The notes under the pieces are model-generated. The model ran no database searches and had not been told where the DNA came from. It saw nothing but the letters and a program-made list of their open reading frames with translations. Positions 1 through 8,946 of a DNA stretch of 64,000 bases are shown here, in pieces (the first letter of the stretch is position 1; each line of letters opens with the position of its first letter). Both the position numbers and the translations under genes were made by a program. The stretch covers positions 835,501-899,500 of the forward strand of contig NZ_AP014690.1 in the NCBI RefSeq assembly GCF_001547995.1, in the 5' to 3' direction. This DNA comes from Asaia bogorensis NBRC 16594 (GTDB taxonomy: Bacteria > Pseudomonadota > Alphaproteobacteria > Acetobacterales > Acetobacteraceae).

Positions 1-1683
1 CTGACGGGGGAAGAACCCCTTGGGGATGATTACGGCGAGGAACACGGTCAGCACAAAGGTGCCCAGCGCCACGAGCAGGGTCGCTGTCTGGTGACGCAGC
101 ACGAAATCGAGCCAGCGCGCATAGGTGGCGATCAGGCGTTCGATGGCATTGCCAACCCGTGCGGCGACGCGCTGGAAGCGGGTGGTGGCATGCTCGTCAT
201 GGGCGCGCTCGCTGAGCAGGCGGGCGCACATCATGGGCACGAGCGTGATTGAAACGATGGCCGAGATCACGATGGTGATGGCCAGCGTCATGGCGAATTC
301 ATGGAACAGGCGACCGACCACATCGCTCATGAAAAGCAGCGGGATCAGCACGGCAATGAGCGAGACCGTCAGCGAGATGATGGTAAACCCGATCTCCTGA
401 GAGCCCTTGACGGCCGCGGTGTAACGGTCTTCTCCCATCTCGATGTAGCGCGCGATGTTCTCGATCACCACAATGGCGTCATCCACCACGAAGCCCGTCG
501 CGATGGTCAGGGCCATGAGTGAGAGGTTATCGAGCGAGAAATCGAGCAGATACATTACTGCCAGCGTGCCGATAAGCGAGAGCGGCACGCTCAGGCTTGG
601 AATGATGGTGGCGGGCACGTTGAACAGAAACACGAAGATCACGGCCACCACGAGCAGCATGGCCATGCCGAGCTCGAATTCCACATCCGCCACCGAGGCG
701 CGAATGGTGGTGGTGCGATCGGTGAGCGGTGTGATCTCGATACCGGGCGGCAGGGTCTTGCGCAGCTGCGGGAGGACCGCCAGCACGTTATCGACCACTG
801 AAATCACATTGGCACCGGGCTGGCGCTGCACGTTCAGGATCAGCGCTGGTGTCTTGTCGGACCAGGCGGCAAGCTGGTCATTCTCGGGGCCCTGCACCAC
901 GGTGCCCACATCGCGCAGGCGGATCGGGCCGTTATCCTGATAGGCGATGATCTGGTTCATCAACTGGTCGACAGAGGAAATCTGTCCGTCGATGCGCAGC
1001 GTGGTCGAGCGGTGTGGGCCGTCGAACGTGCCGGTTGGTGAGTTGATGTTGACCGTGCCGATGGTGGTGCGCACCGTATCGATGGCGATGCCATAGGAGG
1101 TCAGCTTGGGGATGTTGATTCGAACACGTATGGCCTTGCGATTGCCACCCGAGAGCGTGACAAGGCCCACACCCGAAATCTGGCTGACACGCTGCTGCAG
1201 TCGCGTGTTCACATAATCCTGCACCTCGGTCAGGGGCATGGTGCGCGAGGTGATGCCCAGCGTGAGGACGGGAGTGTCAGCAGGGTTGACCTTGGCATAG
1301 ATCGGCGGGGCCGGAAGGTCGGTTGGCAGAAGCGAGTTGGACTGGTTGATGGCCGCCTGGACTTCCTGCTCGGCAATATCCATCGACATGTCGAGCCCGA
1401 AGCGCAGCGTGATGACCGAAGCGCCGCCCGATGACTGCGAGGTCATCTGGTCGAGGCCCGGCATCTGGCCAAGCTGGGTTTCGAGCGGCGCCGTGACCGA
1501 TGTCGCCATCACATCCGGACCCGCGCCCGGATAGAAGGTCGAGACCGTGATGGTCGGATATTCCACCTGGGGCAGGGCCGAGATCGGCAGGAAGTGATAG
1601 CCGAGCAGGCCGGTCAGCATGATCGCCAGCATCAGGAGCGATGTGGCGACCGGGCGATCGATGAAGAGACGAGAAGGATTCAT
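1..1683 (-). CDS. mdtB: MdtB-like RND multidrug efflux permease (partial, 3' end outside window)
   Basis: Inner-membrane proton-driven efflux pump subunit of the HAE-1 RND family. The 561 visible residues start at the ATG at 1683 ([14 protein letters not shown]) and match the E. coli MdtB N-terminal half closely: first transmembrane helix at about residues 12-30, porter-domain segments [11 protein letters not shown] and [11 protein letters not shown], and the helix pair carrying [13 protein letters not shown], the conserved acidic proton-relay region. The reading frame runs off the left edge at about half of the usual 1030-1050 residues, so the protein is cut by the window rather than broken. 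It begins 8 bases after the stop of the adaptor gene, so the two are almost certainly co-transcribed. No strong Shine-Dalgarno is visible, which suggests translational coupling. Substrates cannot be read from the sequence; multidrug efflux is the family role. Confidence 0.93.
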   Translation of the reverse strand, partial: MNPSRLFIDRPVATSLLMLAIMLTGLLGYHFLPISALPQVEYPTITVSTFYPGAGPDVMATSVTAPLETQLGQMPGLDQMTSQSSGGASVITLRFGLDMSMDIAEQEVQAAINQSNSLLPTDLPAPPIYAKVNPADTPVLTLGITSRTMPLTEVQDYVNTRLQQRVSQISGVGLVTLSGGNRKAIRVRINIPKLTSYGIAIDTVRTTIGTVNINSPTGTFDGPHRSTTLRIDGQISSVDQLMNQIIAYQDNGPIRLRDVGTVVQGPENDQLAAWSDKTPALILNVQRQPGANVISVVDNVLAVLPQLRKTLPPGIEITPLTDRTTTIRASVADVEFELGMAMLLVVAVIFVFLFNVPATIIPSLSVPLSLIGTLAVMYLLDFSLDNLSLMALTIATGFVVDDAIVVIENIARYIEMGEDRYTAAVKGSQEIGFTIISLTVSLIAVLIPLLFMSDVVGRLFHEFAMTLAITIVISAIVSITLVPMMCARLLSERAHDEHATTRFQRVAARVGNAIERLIATYARWLDFVLRHQTATLLVALGTFVLTVFLAVIIPKGFFPRQ

Positions 1684-1691
1684 GGGCGGGC

Positions 1692-3005
1692 TTACTGCGC
1701 GGGCTTGGCGGCAGGAGCGGGAGTGGCGCTGGTGTCGGCCTTGTTCCCGTTATCCGACGCATTGGCATTGTCAGCAGGGATGCTCACCTTGGCGCCGGGG
1801 CGCAGATGATTGGTGCCATCGGTCACCACGCGCTCGCCCAGCTTGAGCCCGGTCTTGATGACCGTCACGTCATTGCTGGCAATGCCGGTCGTGACGTTGC
1901 GGACCTCAACCGTGTTGTCGTCTTTCACAACATAGACGAACTGGCCATCGGGCCCAGTCTGAAGCGCGTTGGACGAGAGCAGGATGACGTTATGCAGCGT
2001 GTCGACCAGCAGACGGGCATTGACGAACTGGTTCGGAAACAGGTGCTCGTCTTCATTGCTGAAGATGGCGCGCATACGCACCGTGCCTGTGGCCGTATCG
2101 ATCTGGCTGTCCAGCGCCTTGACGGTGCCGGAGGCGATCTTGTTCAGGTTCGCGCTATCCCACGCATCGACAGGAAGCTGGCCCACAGCGCGCAGCCTGT
2201 CCATGACCTGCGGCAATTGGTCCTGCGGCAGGGTGAAGATCACGGAGATCGGTTGCATCTGCGTGAGGATGGTCAAACCGCCTGACTGTCCCGCCGTGAA
2301 GTAATTGCCCATATCGACGGCGCGGATGCCAACACGACCATCAACAGGCGCAATGATGTGACAGTAATAGAGGTTCAGGCGGGCATTATCGACATTGGCC
2401 TGGTCGAGCTTGACGGTGCCCTCAAGCTGCTGGACCTTGTACTGCGCATCGATGGCCGTCATGGCGGCAATCGAGTTCTGCTTGATCAGCTTGTCGTAAC
2501 GCCCGGCATTGATGCGGGCATCGGCCAGCTGGGCTTGATCCTGCTTCAGTGTGCCAAGCTGCTGTTCCAGCGCTACCTGATAGGGGCGCGGATCGATCAG
2601 CACCAGCTCGTCACCGGCCTTGACGTGTTGCCCTTCCTTGAAGGCCACATTCATGATGTAGCCGCTTACGCGGGCCTGCACGGTCACGTTGGTGATCGGC
2701 ACGACCGTACCGAGCTCTGTCAGGACCTCGGGCATGTCACCCGTCTTGACCACAGCCACGGCGACAGGTGTTGCCTCGCTGTTGCCCTGTGCGGTGGCGC
2801 CGGTGCGATGGCCACCGCGACCGGCATGATGCGTGCGTGAATGGGGGCGCAGGAAGGCGACGGCAAGAAGCAGGACAATCAGACCGCCGATTATGAAAAG
2901 CAGGCGCCGCTTGCGCCGGGGTCTTGCCGGCGCGGGCGAGGCGGAAGGGTGGGGCGCAGCATGGCGCGCAGGCTGGGTCCGGTCAGGGCCCGTCTGATCA
3001 GTCAT
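1692..3005 (-). CDS. mdtA: MdtA-like RND efflux periplasmic adaptor subunit
   Basis: Membrane-fusion protein that links the RND pump to an outer-membrane channel. The 437-residue product has a proline/arginine-rich cytoplasmic N-terminus, one membrane anchor at about residues 34-52, then the adaptor core: barrel-sandwich (lipoyl-like) halves around ALIDPRPY-type sequence and [11 protein letters not shown], a coiled-coil hairpin between them, and a C-terminal beta-barrel and membrane-proximal domain. The C-terminus is rich in Ala, Asn and Pro. I chose the ATG at 3005 because GAGAAGAG lies just upstream; a longer in-frame GTG start at 3044 adds 13 residues without better support. The gene precedes mdtB by 8 bases. 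No outer-membrane factor is visible; it may lie beyond the left edge. Confidence 0.92.
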   Translation of the reverse strand: MTDQTGPDRTQPARHAAPHPSASPAPARPRRKRRLLFIIGGLIVLLLAVAFLRPHSRTHHAGRGGHRTGATAQGNSEATPVAVAVVKTGDMPEVLTELGTVVPITNVTVQARVSGYIMNVAFKEGQHVKAGDELVLIDPRPYQVALEQQLGTLKQDQAQLADARINAGRYDKLIKQNSIAAMTAIDAQYKVQQLEGTVKLDQANVDNARLNLYYCHIIAPVDGRVGIRAVDMGNYFTAGQSGGLTILTQMQPISVIFTLPQDQLPQVMDRLRAVGQLPVDAWDSANLNKIASGTVKALDSQIDTATGTVRMRAIFSNEDEHLFPNQFVNARLLVDTLHNVILLSSNALQTGPDGQFVYVVKDDNTVEVRNVTTGIASNDVTVIKTGLKLGERVVTDGTNHLRPGAKVSIPADNANASDNGNKADTSATPAPAAKPAQ

Positions 3006-3190
3006 CTCTTCTCGTCTTCCATCACCCAAACCAAAGGCGAACACATGCGCCTACTGGAGTTTGAGACATACGTTATTTGAGGCCGCCGTAACATGACGTC
3101 AGCTAAATTCTAGTTCAAACACGAAACAATTCACAATATCCCACGTTACATGCGGTCGCTCGGGAAGACGGAATTTGGCGAAGATGTCGA

Positions 3191-3216
3191 GGAAACCGTT
3201 TTGCTCATGCGCCGTT
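3191..3216 (+). promoter_or_regulatory. Possible EcfG (general stress sigma) promoter
   Basis: GGAAAC at 3191-3196 and CGTT at 3213-3216 are separated by 16 bases. This resembles the alphaproteobacterial EcfG consensus GGAAC-N16/17-CGTT with one mismatch in the -35 element. It lies about 50 bases ahead of a CsbD-like gene, a typical member of that regulon. The assignment is inferred from the motif and the gene type only. Confidence 0.4.
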
Positions 3217-3268
3217 CGTCCTAACGTCACGGATGTTTAGAGCACCGTTAAGTGAAAGGATTATGACA

Positions 3269-3562
3269 ATGGCCGATGCAGTAGAAAAAAAGGGCGAAGG
3301 TCTGCTTGATGAAGCCAAAGGCCGTCTGAAGGACGCTGCCGGCGGTCTGACAGGCGATGCCAAGCTTCAGGCTGAAGGCAAGATCGATCAGCTTTCCGGC
3401 ATGGCCCAGCAGGAATTCGCCGATCTTTACGACGATGCCGAGACCACTCTGGAAAAGGCGACTGCCTTCGTGCAGGACCGCCCGCTGATTTCACTCAGCG
3501 TTGCCATTCTGGTCGGCACCATTCTTGGCGCGATTTTCTTCGGACGCTCCAAGAAGAAGTAA
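3269..3562 (+). CDS. CsbD-like stress protein with C-terminal membrane anchor
   Basis: Small 97-residue protein. Residues 1-60 are charged and helical, with the CsbD-type pattern of repeated KG.LDEAKGRLKDA and GKIDQL segments. Residues about 72-91 form a hydrophobic helix (LISLSVAILVGTILG) followed by a short Lys/Arg tail, as in DUF883/ElaB-like tail-anchored proteins. Such proteins are commonly induced by general stress; the molecular role is unknown. I chose the ATG at 3269 because AAAGGA sits 8 bases upstream; the ATG at 3263 is only 2 bases from that site, and an earlier one at 3233 has no Shine-Dalgarno. It is monocistronic: a terminator follows directly and a possible EcfG promoter lies upstream. 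Confidence 0.85.
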   Translation: MADAVEKKGEGLLDEAKGRLKDAAGGLTGDAKLQAEGKIDQLSGMAQQEFADLYDDAETTLEKATAFVQDRPLISLSVAILVGTILGAIFFGRSKKK

Positions 3563-3587
3563 GACCTCAGGGCAGACCTGATGGAGG

Positions 3588-3619
3588 AAGGGAGATCGCA
3601 GCGATGTGGTCTCCCTTTT
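3588..3619 (+). terminator. Rho-independent terminator after the CsbD-like gene
   Basis: Inverted repeat AAGGGAGA (3588-3595) and TCTCCCTT (3610-3617), with the T-rich stretch TTTTG at the 3' side, 25 bases after the stop codon. Confidence 0.7.
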
Positions 3620-3639
3620 GTCATTTTGCGGGCAAAAAT

Positions 3640-3714
3640 GATTCACTCACGCATTACAGGGGTTTACAGCGCGATTCGGGTGATTCAAAAGCGATTCGCA
3701 GGACTGTGCGACTC
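3640..3714. promoter_or_regulatory. Cluster of five GANTC sites in the rnhB-ccrM leader
   Basis: GATTC at 3640, 3673, 3682 and 3693 and GACTC at 3710 give five GANTC sites in 75 bases, all between the preceding terminator and the rnhB start. GANTC is the CcrM recognition sequence, and the ccrM homologue is the second gene of this operon. A methylation-sensitive promoter, and hence autoregulation, is inferred; in Caulobacter the ccrM leader also carries GANTC sites. Confidence 0.6.
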
Positions 3715-3761
3715 GGGCAGTCTGTCTTGTTTCAAGCTGCCAGGGATCATGTAACTGCACC

Positions 3762-4403
3762 ATGCCGGACTTCACTCTCGAACTTGCCAATGGGGCACCG
3801 GAGAAGAGGGTCGCCGGCCTGGACGAGGTGGGCCGTGGCCCGCTTGCTGGACCTGTCATCGCGGCAGCACTCATGTTTCTCGAGCCGCCCGATGCGGCGC
3901 TCTCTGTGCTGATCGATGATTCAAAGAAGCTGAGCGCCCGTCGTCGCGAGGCAGCTTATGCGGCGCTGATCGATCACCCTTCAGTCCGGATCGGGCTTGG
4001 AGCGGCATCGGTGGCTGAAATCGAGCAGATCAATATCGGCAAAGCCTGCCACCTTGCCATGCAGCGCGCCCTGACGCATCTCGGTGCCGTCCCGGATCTC
4101 GCCCTTGTCGATGGCAATCGCCTGCCTGAACTGGGTTGTCCTGCCATCGCTGTCATTGGCGGCGACCGCAAGAGCCTTTCCATTGCCGGGGCATCGATCA
4201 TCGCCAAGGTCAAGCGGGATCGCCTCATGGCTCGCCTCTCGGAACGCCATAACGCTTATGGCTGGGAGAAAAATGCGGGCTATGGCACGGCTGTCCATAT
4301 GGCCGGTCTGCGTGAAGCCGGTGTCACGCCGCATCACCGACGCGATTTTGCCCCTATACGTGCCCATATTGCGGGTGCCACCCATTCGGCTGGAGCCATC
4401 TAA
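3762..4403 (+). CDS. rnhB: Ribonuclease HII
   Basis: Cleaves the RNA strand of RNA-DNA hybrids and removes misincorporated ribonucleotides and primers in the cytoplasm. The 213-residue protein carries the type II RNase H signature GLDEVGRGPLAGPV; the acidic catalytic residues appear to be D21 and E22, D116 (LALVDGNR) and D152 (KVKRDR), with the GASIIAKV motif before the last. Length is normal for the family. The start at 3762 gives the signature at the usual distance from the N-terminus, although only a weak Shine-Dalgarno is seen. Its stop codon shares one base with the ccrM start (TAATG), so translation is probably coupled. The rnhB-ccrM order recurs in alphaproteobacteria, and the leader is loaded with GANTC sites. 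Confidence 0.96.
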   Translation: MPDFTLELANGAPEKRVAGLDEVGRGPLAGPVIAAALMFLEPPDAALSVLIDDSKKLSARRREAAYAALIDHPSVRIGLGAASVAEIEQINIGKACHLAMQRALTHLGAVPDLALVDGNRLPELGCPAIAVIGGDRKSLSIAGASIIAKVKRDRLMARLSERHNAYGWEKNAGYGTAVHMAGLREAGVTPHHRRDFAPIRAHIAGATHSAGAI

Positions 4404-5491
4404 TGCAGGATTTTCCTCTCGATCAGATCCTGTGTGGTGAGTGCATCGACACGATGCGTGGCCTGCCTGATGCCAGCATTGACTGCATTTTTGCCGATCC
4501 GCCGTATAACCTGCAGCTGCGCGGCGAACTGCGCCGCCCGGATGAAAGCGTGGTCGATGGTGTGGACGATGCCTGGGACAAATTTGCCGATTACGCGACC
4601 TACGACAATTTCACGCGTGAATGGCTGACCGAAGCCCGTCGCCTCCTGACCAAGGACGGGACGATCTGGGTAATCGGGTCCTATCACAACGTGTTCCGGC
4701 TGGGCGCAATCATGCAGGATCTGGGGTTCTGGATCCTGAACGACATTGTCTGGCGCAAGGCCAATCCTATGCCCAATTTCAGGGGGCGTCGTTTCACCAA
4801 TGCCCACGAGACCCTGATCTGGGCCGCGCGCGGGCCTGAAAGCAAATATCGCTTCAATTATCAGGCCATGAAGGCGCTGAATGATGACATGCAGATGCGA
4901 AGCGACTGGTATCTGCCGCTCTGCACCGGCAATGAGCGCCTGCGCAACGCGCACGGGCTGAAGCTGCATCCGACCCAAAAGCCGGAAAGCCTGCTTCATC
5001 GCGTCCTGATTGCGTCCACTATCGTGGATGATATTGTTCTTGATCCGTTCTCGGGTAGCGGGACAACGGCGGCGATGGCAAAGCGCCTCGGGCGCCGGTT
5101 TATCGGTATCGAGCGGCACCCCGACTATATCGAGGCGGCACGTGCCCGTGTCGAAGCGGAGGTGCGTCTTTCTGACGAGCAACTGGCGATCACTCCGGCC
5201 AAGCGCGAGATGCCGCGCGTGCCGTTTGGCAGCTTCGTCGAGCAGGGGGCCTTACCTGCCGGGACCGAACTGTTCGACCGCCAGCGTCGTGTCAGCGCGA
5301 TTGTCATGCCCGATGGCAGCCTCGTTTCCGGCTCGCATCGTGGCTCCATTCACAAGATGGGCGCCTTGCTGACCAACGCCCCATCCTGCAACGGCTGGAC
5401 GTTCTGGTATTTTGAACGTCAGGGCGAAGTGCTTCAGATTGATATCCTGCGCACCGAAATGGCGCAGACGCCCCTGCGTAACGTCGGCTAG
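4403..5491 (+). CDS. ccrM: CcrM-type cell-cycle DNA adenine methyltransferase (GANTC)
   Basis: Solitary beta-class N6-adenine methyltransferase that methylates GANTC and, in Caulobacter relatives, helps time cell-cycle transcription. Residues 32-35 are the catalytic DPPY, and residues 214-222 (DPFSGSGTT) form the S-adenosylmethionine-binding motif, in the beta-class order. The region between holds FRGRRFTNAHETLIW, typical of CcrM/HinfM. The roughly 100 residues after the catalytic core (FGSFVEQGALPAGTELFD onward) form the C-terminal extension that separates CcrM proteins from shorter restriction-linked enzymes. At 362 residues it has the normal CcrM length. There is no restriction endonuclease nearby. 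The start overlaps the rnhB stop by one base. Confidence 0.96.
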   Translation: MQDFPLDQILCGECIDTMRGLPDASIDCIFADPPYNLQLRGELRRPDESVVDGVDDAWDKFADYATYDNFTREWLTEARRLLTKDGTIWVIGSYHNVFRLGAIMQDLGFWILNDIVWRKANPMPNFRGRRFTNAHETLIWAARGPESKYRFNYQAMKALNDDMQMRSDWYLPLCTGNERLRNAHGLKLHPTQKPESLLHRVLIASTIVDDIVLDPFSGSGTTAAMAKRLGRRFIGIERHPDYIEAARARVEAEVRLSDEQLAITPAKREMPRVPFGSFVEQGALPAGTELFDRQRRVSAIVMPDGSLVSGSHRGSIHKMGALLTNAPSCNGWTFWYFERQGEVLQIDILRTEMAQTPLRNVG

Positions 5492-5784
5492 GTTCGCCCG
5501 TCCTGCCGCAAGGCTCTGCGTCCGTGGGGTCTGATTTGTAAAACTGGGCAAGATCAGGCTGCCCGGCACGCCTCTTGTGCTGATGGCATAGCGGTACGTC
5601 AAAGGGCTCGGGAAGGTGTCGCACCCTGATTGTGCAGACAGAACCGGCATCAGGCCGGTGCAATCCGGCGCTCGTGTATTCGTTGGTTTTATTGACAAAT
5701 TATGTCGCGTTACTGTGACTTTGCATCTGTAACATGCTGGCGCGTTTATAGATCAGGCTCGCGGGCAAGCGTCTTTGGAGCGCA
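5492..5784. other. Intergenic region between ccrM and the GH3 gene
   Basis: About 290 bases without a convincing gene. It holds a perfect hairpin, ACCGGC/GCCGGT at 5643-5659, without a T-tract, and a consensus-like -35 hexamer TTGACA at 5692-5697 with no clear -10 at normal spacing. A weakly riboswitch-like appearance was considered and not supported. Confidence 0.4.
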
Positions 5785-8091
5785 ATGCCGATCCATCAGG
5801 GATGGTGTGCGCGTTTTCCGTCCTGCGAGTATCCGCTGAAGATGATGAGGCTGATATCGATCATGGATACGACGACATCCCGCGCAGATACCCAGGGCAC
5901 TGGCACTGCCACTTGCACAGGGCCAAGAGAGGGCACGCCATTGTGGCTCGACCCGACGCTGGATCCCGATACGCGTGCCCGCGCGGCCACCGAAGCCATG
6001 AGCCATACGCAAAAGATGTCATGGATGGCCGGCCCGATGGCTATCCCGATTGGCGATGAGAGCAAACCCGAAGGCGCTATTGGTTCCGCCGGTTATTTCC
6101 CGGCGATGCCAGAGCTGGGTATTCCGGCGCAGCAGCAGAGCGATGCAAGCCTGGGCATAGGCAATCTCAATAATGTCCGCCCCAATGACAACGCTACGGC
6201 GCTGCCATCGTCCCTTATGCTCGGTGCCTCTTTCGACCCTGAGCTTGCCCGCGAGACGGGCCGCGTGGTTGGGTGCGAGGGACGTGCGAAGGGGTTCAAT
6301 GTCGTGCTCGGTGGGGGTGCCAATCTCGTGCGCGAACCACGCGGGGGGCGCATTTTCGAATATATATCTGAAGATCCTCTGCTGACCGGTCAGATCGCTG
6401 GTGCGTCCATTGAGGGAATCCAGTCACAGAAGGTGGTCTCGACCATCAAGCATTATGCGATCAACCCCGAGGAAACCGGTCGGGTGATGATCAGCTCGGA
6501 TATCGATGAGGCAGCCTTGCGGGAGAGCGACCTTCTGGCGTTCGAGATTGCCATCGAGATCGGCAGCCCAGGCGCCGTCATGCCTGGCTATAATCTCGTC
6601 AACGGCCATTGGGCGTCAGAAAATACCTTTTTGCTCAGCGAGGTGCTCCGTCGGGACTGGGGCTATCGTGGCTGGGTCATGTCGGACTGGGGAGCCACCC
6701 ACACCACCGTCAAGGCCATTACGGCAGGGCTCCATGTGCAATCCGGCGCCAATATCGACCCCAAGCCGTTCTTTGGTGCGCTGTTGGACGAGGCAATAGC
6801 CGCTGGTGAGGTGCCGCGGGCGCGTCTTGATCAGTCGGTTCAGAGGCAGCTGCGCAGTCTCTTCGCCGTGGGAGCCATTGACGATCCTGCCGAGCCGGGT
6901 GGGAACATCGATTTTGAGGCGCATAAGCGGATCGCCCAGCGTGCCGCTGAAGGCGGTATTGTCCTGCTGCGCAATGAAAACGCGCTCTTGCCGCTCAAGG
7001 CGGCGGCTCAGAATATTCTGCTGATCGGTGCCCGCGCAGATCAGGGTGTTCTTTCAGGAGGTGGTTCGTCCTCGGTTACACCCAAGGGCAGCCTGCAGAT
7101 GGAGGGCGCGACTTTTGCCGGTGTGCCGCTGGAAAAAGTCTATCATCCTTCCTCTCCCATGCGGGCCATCGCCGCTGCAGCGCCGCAGGCGCATCTGAGT
7201 TATGATGACGGTCAGGATATCGACCGTGCTGCCGGTCTGGCGGCGACAGCAGATATCGTGGTCATTTTCGCGGAGTTGTGGCGTACCGAAGGGCAGGATG
7301 TGCAGGGGCTTTCGCTGCCCGGTGAGCAGGAACGCCTGATCGAACGTGTGGCGGCGGCCAATACCCACACGGTCGTGGTGCTTGAAACCGGCGGCCCGGT
7401 TCTCATGCCCTGGCGTGACAAGGTGCCTGCTATCCTGCACGCATTCTACGCAGGGTCTGGCGGGGGAGAGGCAATGGCGTCCATCCTGTTCGGGCGCGTC
7501 ACTCCCTCGGGACGTCTGCCCTTCACCATTCCCCTGAGTGAGAGCGATCTGCCGCGCCCCGGACAGATCGATCCGCAGACGGTCATCTCCAATCCCGGTG
7601 AGCCCGTGGACAAACCGATTGTGCATCGCGACTACGCGATTGAGGGCGCCGATACAGGATATCGCTGGTTCTCACGGACCGGAAAGCCTGTCGCATATCC
7701 CTTCGGGTTCGGCCTGAGCTATACGCATTTCGACTACGGTGATGTGGCGATTGACCCACAGGCACTCGTGGCGCGCTTGCCCGTTACCAATACCGGGCCC
7801 GTCTCCGGGGCAGAAGTCGTGCAGATCTATGCCACCCTCGAAGGTGATTCCTCGTTCCAGCCCCGTCTCGTGGGATTTGCAAAGGTCATGCTCGCACCGG
7901 GCGAGACGGAGGAAGTGCAGGTGTCGCTAGAGCCGCGTCTGCTGGCGCGGGTCGAGGGAGAGAACTGGGTGCGCAACGCGGGGCGCTATCGTTTCGATCT
8001 GCGTCGTGACGCGGTGACGCCTATTACCGGACAAAGCCTGACGCTCGATGAATGGATCCGTCCCGTGCGTCATGAAGCGGCGATCGATTGA
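5785..8091 (+). CDS. Glycoside hydrolase family 3 beta-glucosidase-like enzyme
   Basis: Retaining beta-glycosidase of GH3, probably releasing glucose from beta-glucosides. The product has up to 768 residues. The N-terminal TIM-barrel domain carries the paired Lys-His motif (IKHYAINPEE, K222-H223) and the nucleophile aspartate in VMSDWGAT (D301). The middle alpha/beta sandwich domain runs from about residue 340 (GGIVLLRNENALLPL), and a fibronectin III-like domain covers roughly 670-750. No signal peptide is seen, so it should be cytoplasmic unless exported otherwise. The start is uncertain: 5785 has GGAG four bases upstream; the ATG at 5863 (MDTTTSRAD) also leaves the full catalytic domain. 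A strong bidirectional terminator follows. No sugar transporter or regulator is adjacent. Confidence 0.9.
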   Translation: MPIHQGWCARFPSCEYPLKMMRLISIMDTTTSRADTQGTGTATCTGPREGTPLWLDPTLDPDTRARAATEAMSHTQKMSWMAGPMAIPIGDESKPEGAIGSAGYFPAMPELGIPAQQQSDASLGIGNLNNVRPNDNATALPSSLMLGASFDPELARETGRVVGCEGRAKGFNVVLGGGANLVREPRGGRIFEYISEDPLLTGQIAGASIEGIQSQKVVSTIKHYAINPEETGRVMISSDIDEAALRESDLLAFEIAIEIGSPGAVMPGYNLVNGHWASENTFLLSEVLRRDWGYRGWVMSDWGATHTTVKAITAGLHVQSGANIDPKPFFGALLDEAIAAGEVPRARLDQSVQRQLRSLFAVGAIDDPAEPGGNIDFEAHKRIAQRAAEGGIVLLRNENALLPLKAAAQNILLIGARADQGVLSGGGSSSVTPKGSLQMEGATFAGVPLEKVYHPSSPMRAIAAAAPQAHLSYDDGQDIDRAAGLAATADIVVIFAELWRTEGQDVQGLSLPGEQERLIERVAAANTHTVVVLETGGPVLMPWRDKVPAILHAFYAGSGGGEAMASILFGRVTPSGRLPFTIPLSESDLPRPGQIDPQTVISNPGEPVDKPIVHRDYAIEGADTGYRWFSRTGKPVAYPFGFGLSYTHFDYGDVAIDPQALVARLPVTNTGPVSGAEVVQIYATLEGDSSFQPRLVGFAKVMLAPGETEEVQVSLEPRLLARVEGENWVRNAGRYRFDLRRDAVTPITGQSLTLDEWIRPVRHEAAID

Positions 8092-8163
8092 TGCTCAGGC
8101 GAGGGCGAGAGCCGGGTGAGATATCCGGCTCCGTCTTTCTGCTGGCATGAGGGCAGTCGCAAA

Positions 8164-8195
8164 AAAAAGCGTATCGGGAGACCGATACGCTTTTT
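8164..8195. terminator. Bidirectional rho-independent terminator
   Basis: Perfect stem GCGTATCGG (8169-8177) and CCGATACGC (8182-8190) with a GAGA loop, flanked by runs of A on the left and T on the right. It separates the converging GH3 (plus) and ankyrin-protein (minus) genes and should serve both. Confidence 0.9.
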
Positions 8196-8262
8196 GCAGT
8201 TCGTGCGCTCGACCAGAGGATCGTCTGGTGCAGAGGCTCGTCGAGGCGGGGGCAGGAAGCGA

Positions 8263-8883
8263 TCAGCGACCGCCGAAGCCGAGGAACCCGATATCCGGCT
8301 GGGCCTGGCCTCCGGAAACATCGAAACGCGGCTTGGTGGATGCGGCCACGGCCGAGGTCCCCTTGCGACCCTTGCCCTTGATGGTCAGGTGCCCGTTCCC
8401 CTTGGCATCGGTTTCGATCTGCGAGTGGGTCGTTTCTGCAGCGAATCGGCTGTCATCGCCATAGGTCCGCATCGACAGCAGCAGGAACATGATATCCTTG
8501 CGGTTGAGGTCGATCGCCATGTCCAGCGGAGTCTGGAACAGGACGTTCTTGGCATTCATGTCCGCGCCGCGGTTGAGAGCCTCCTTCGCCGCATTGAGCG
8601 AGCCACGGTTGATGGCATCGAACAGGGCGTCGGTCGGGTTCAGGTCCACATTGGCGTGGCCCGCATCGGATTCCTGAGAGTCAGCGCCAGGCAGGGCGGA
8701 AGGCGGCGCTGCCGCCTTGGCGGCCCGACGGGCTTCAGCCTTCTTCTGCGCCTCTTCGGCCTCCTGTTCCGCTTCCGCATCATCTGCAGACTGCGCATGC
8801 GCAGCATGCCAGGGAACGAAGAGGACTGGCGTTGCCGCAAGGGCAGCCGTCAGCATCAGGGGAAAGAATCGTGGGACATTCAT
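8263..8883 (-). CDS. Periplasmic ankyrin-repeat-like protein
   Basis: The 206-residue product starts with a clear signal peptide (residues 1-30, ending HAAHAQ), so it is probably exported. A charged Ala/Glu/Lys-rich segment follows (about 32-60), then one to two ankyrin-like units at about 84-138 (TDALFDAINRGSLNAAKEAL, then NRGADMNAK and QTPLDMAIDLNRKDI). The C-terminus is Gly/Lys-rich and ends in GFLGFGGR. Ankyrin units usually bind proteins, but no partner is evident. The ATG at 8883 is preferred because it puts the signal peptide at the N-terminus; longer in-frame starts at 8904 or 8931 lack a ribosome-binding site. It is monocistronic, 63 bases from the end of the MoxR operon, which is on the same strand upstream. 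Confidence 0.72.
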   Translation of the reverse strand: MNVPRFFPLMLTAALAATPVLFVPWHAAHAQSADDAEAEQEAEEAQKKAEARRAAKAAAPPSALPGADSQESDAGHANVDLNPTDALFDAINRGSLNAAKEALNRGADMNAKNVLFQTPLDMAIDLNRKDIMFLLLSMRTYGDDSRFAAETTHSQIETDAKGNGHLTIKGKGRKGTSAVAASTKPRFDVSGGQAQPDIGFLGFGGR

Positions 8884-8946
8884 GTGAAGTCTCGAGTGGC
8901 GCATGGGTTGACTATAAATGATCGTTAACAAGCTGGCGACTCCCTA

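Noticed and set aside
3652-3668. CtrA-like half sites (two TTAC repeats) in the rnhB leader
   Set aside because: The spacing and bases differ from TTAA-N7-TTAA; too weak to claim, unlike the GANTC cluster.
5540-5690. Cobalamin-riboswitch-like segment between ccrM and the GH3 gene (GGGAAGGTG and an ATCCGGC stretch)
   Set aside because: The conserved core elements (B12 box and the GCCACTG-type loop) are missing, and the downstream gene is a glycosidase with no cobalamin link.
8116-8928. Plus-strand open frame of 270 codons across the ankyrin-protein gene
   Set aside because: It runs through a bidirectional terminator and is antisense to a gene with a signal peptide and ankyrin units.
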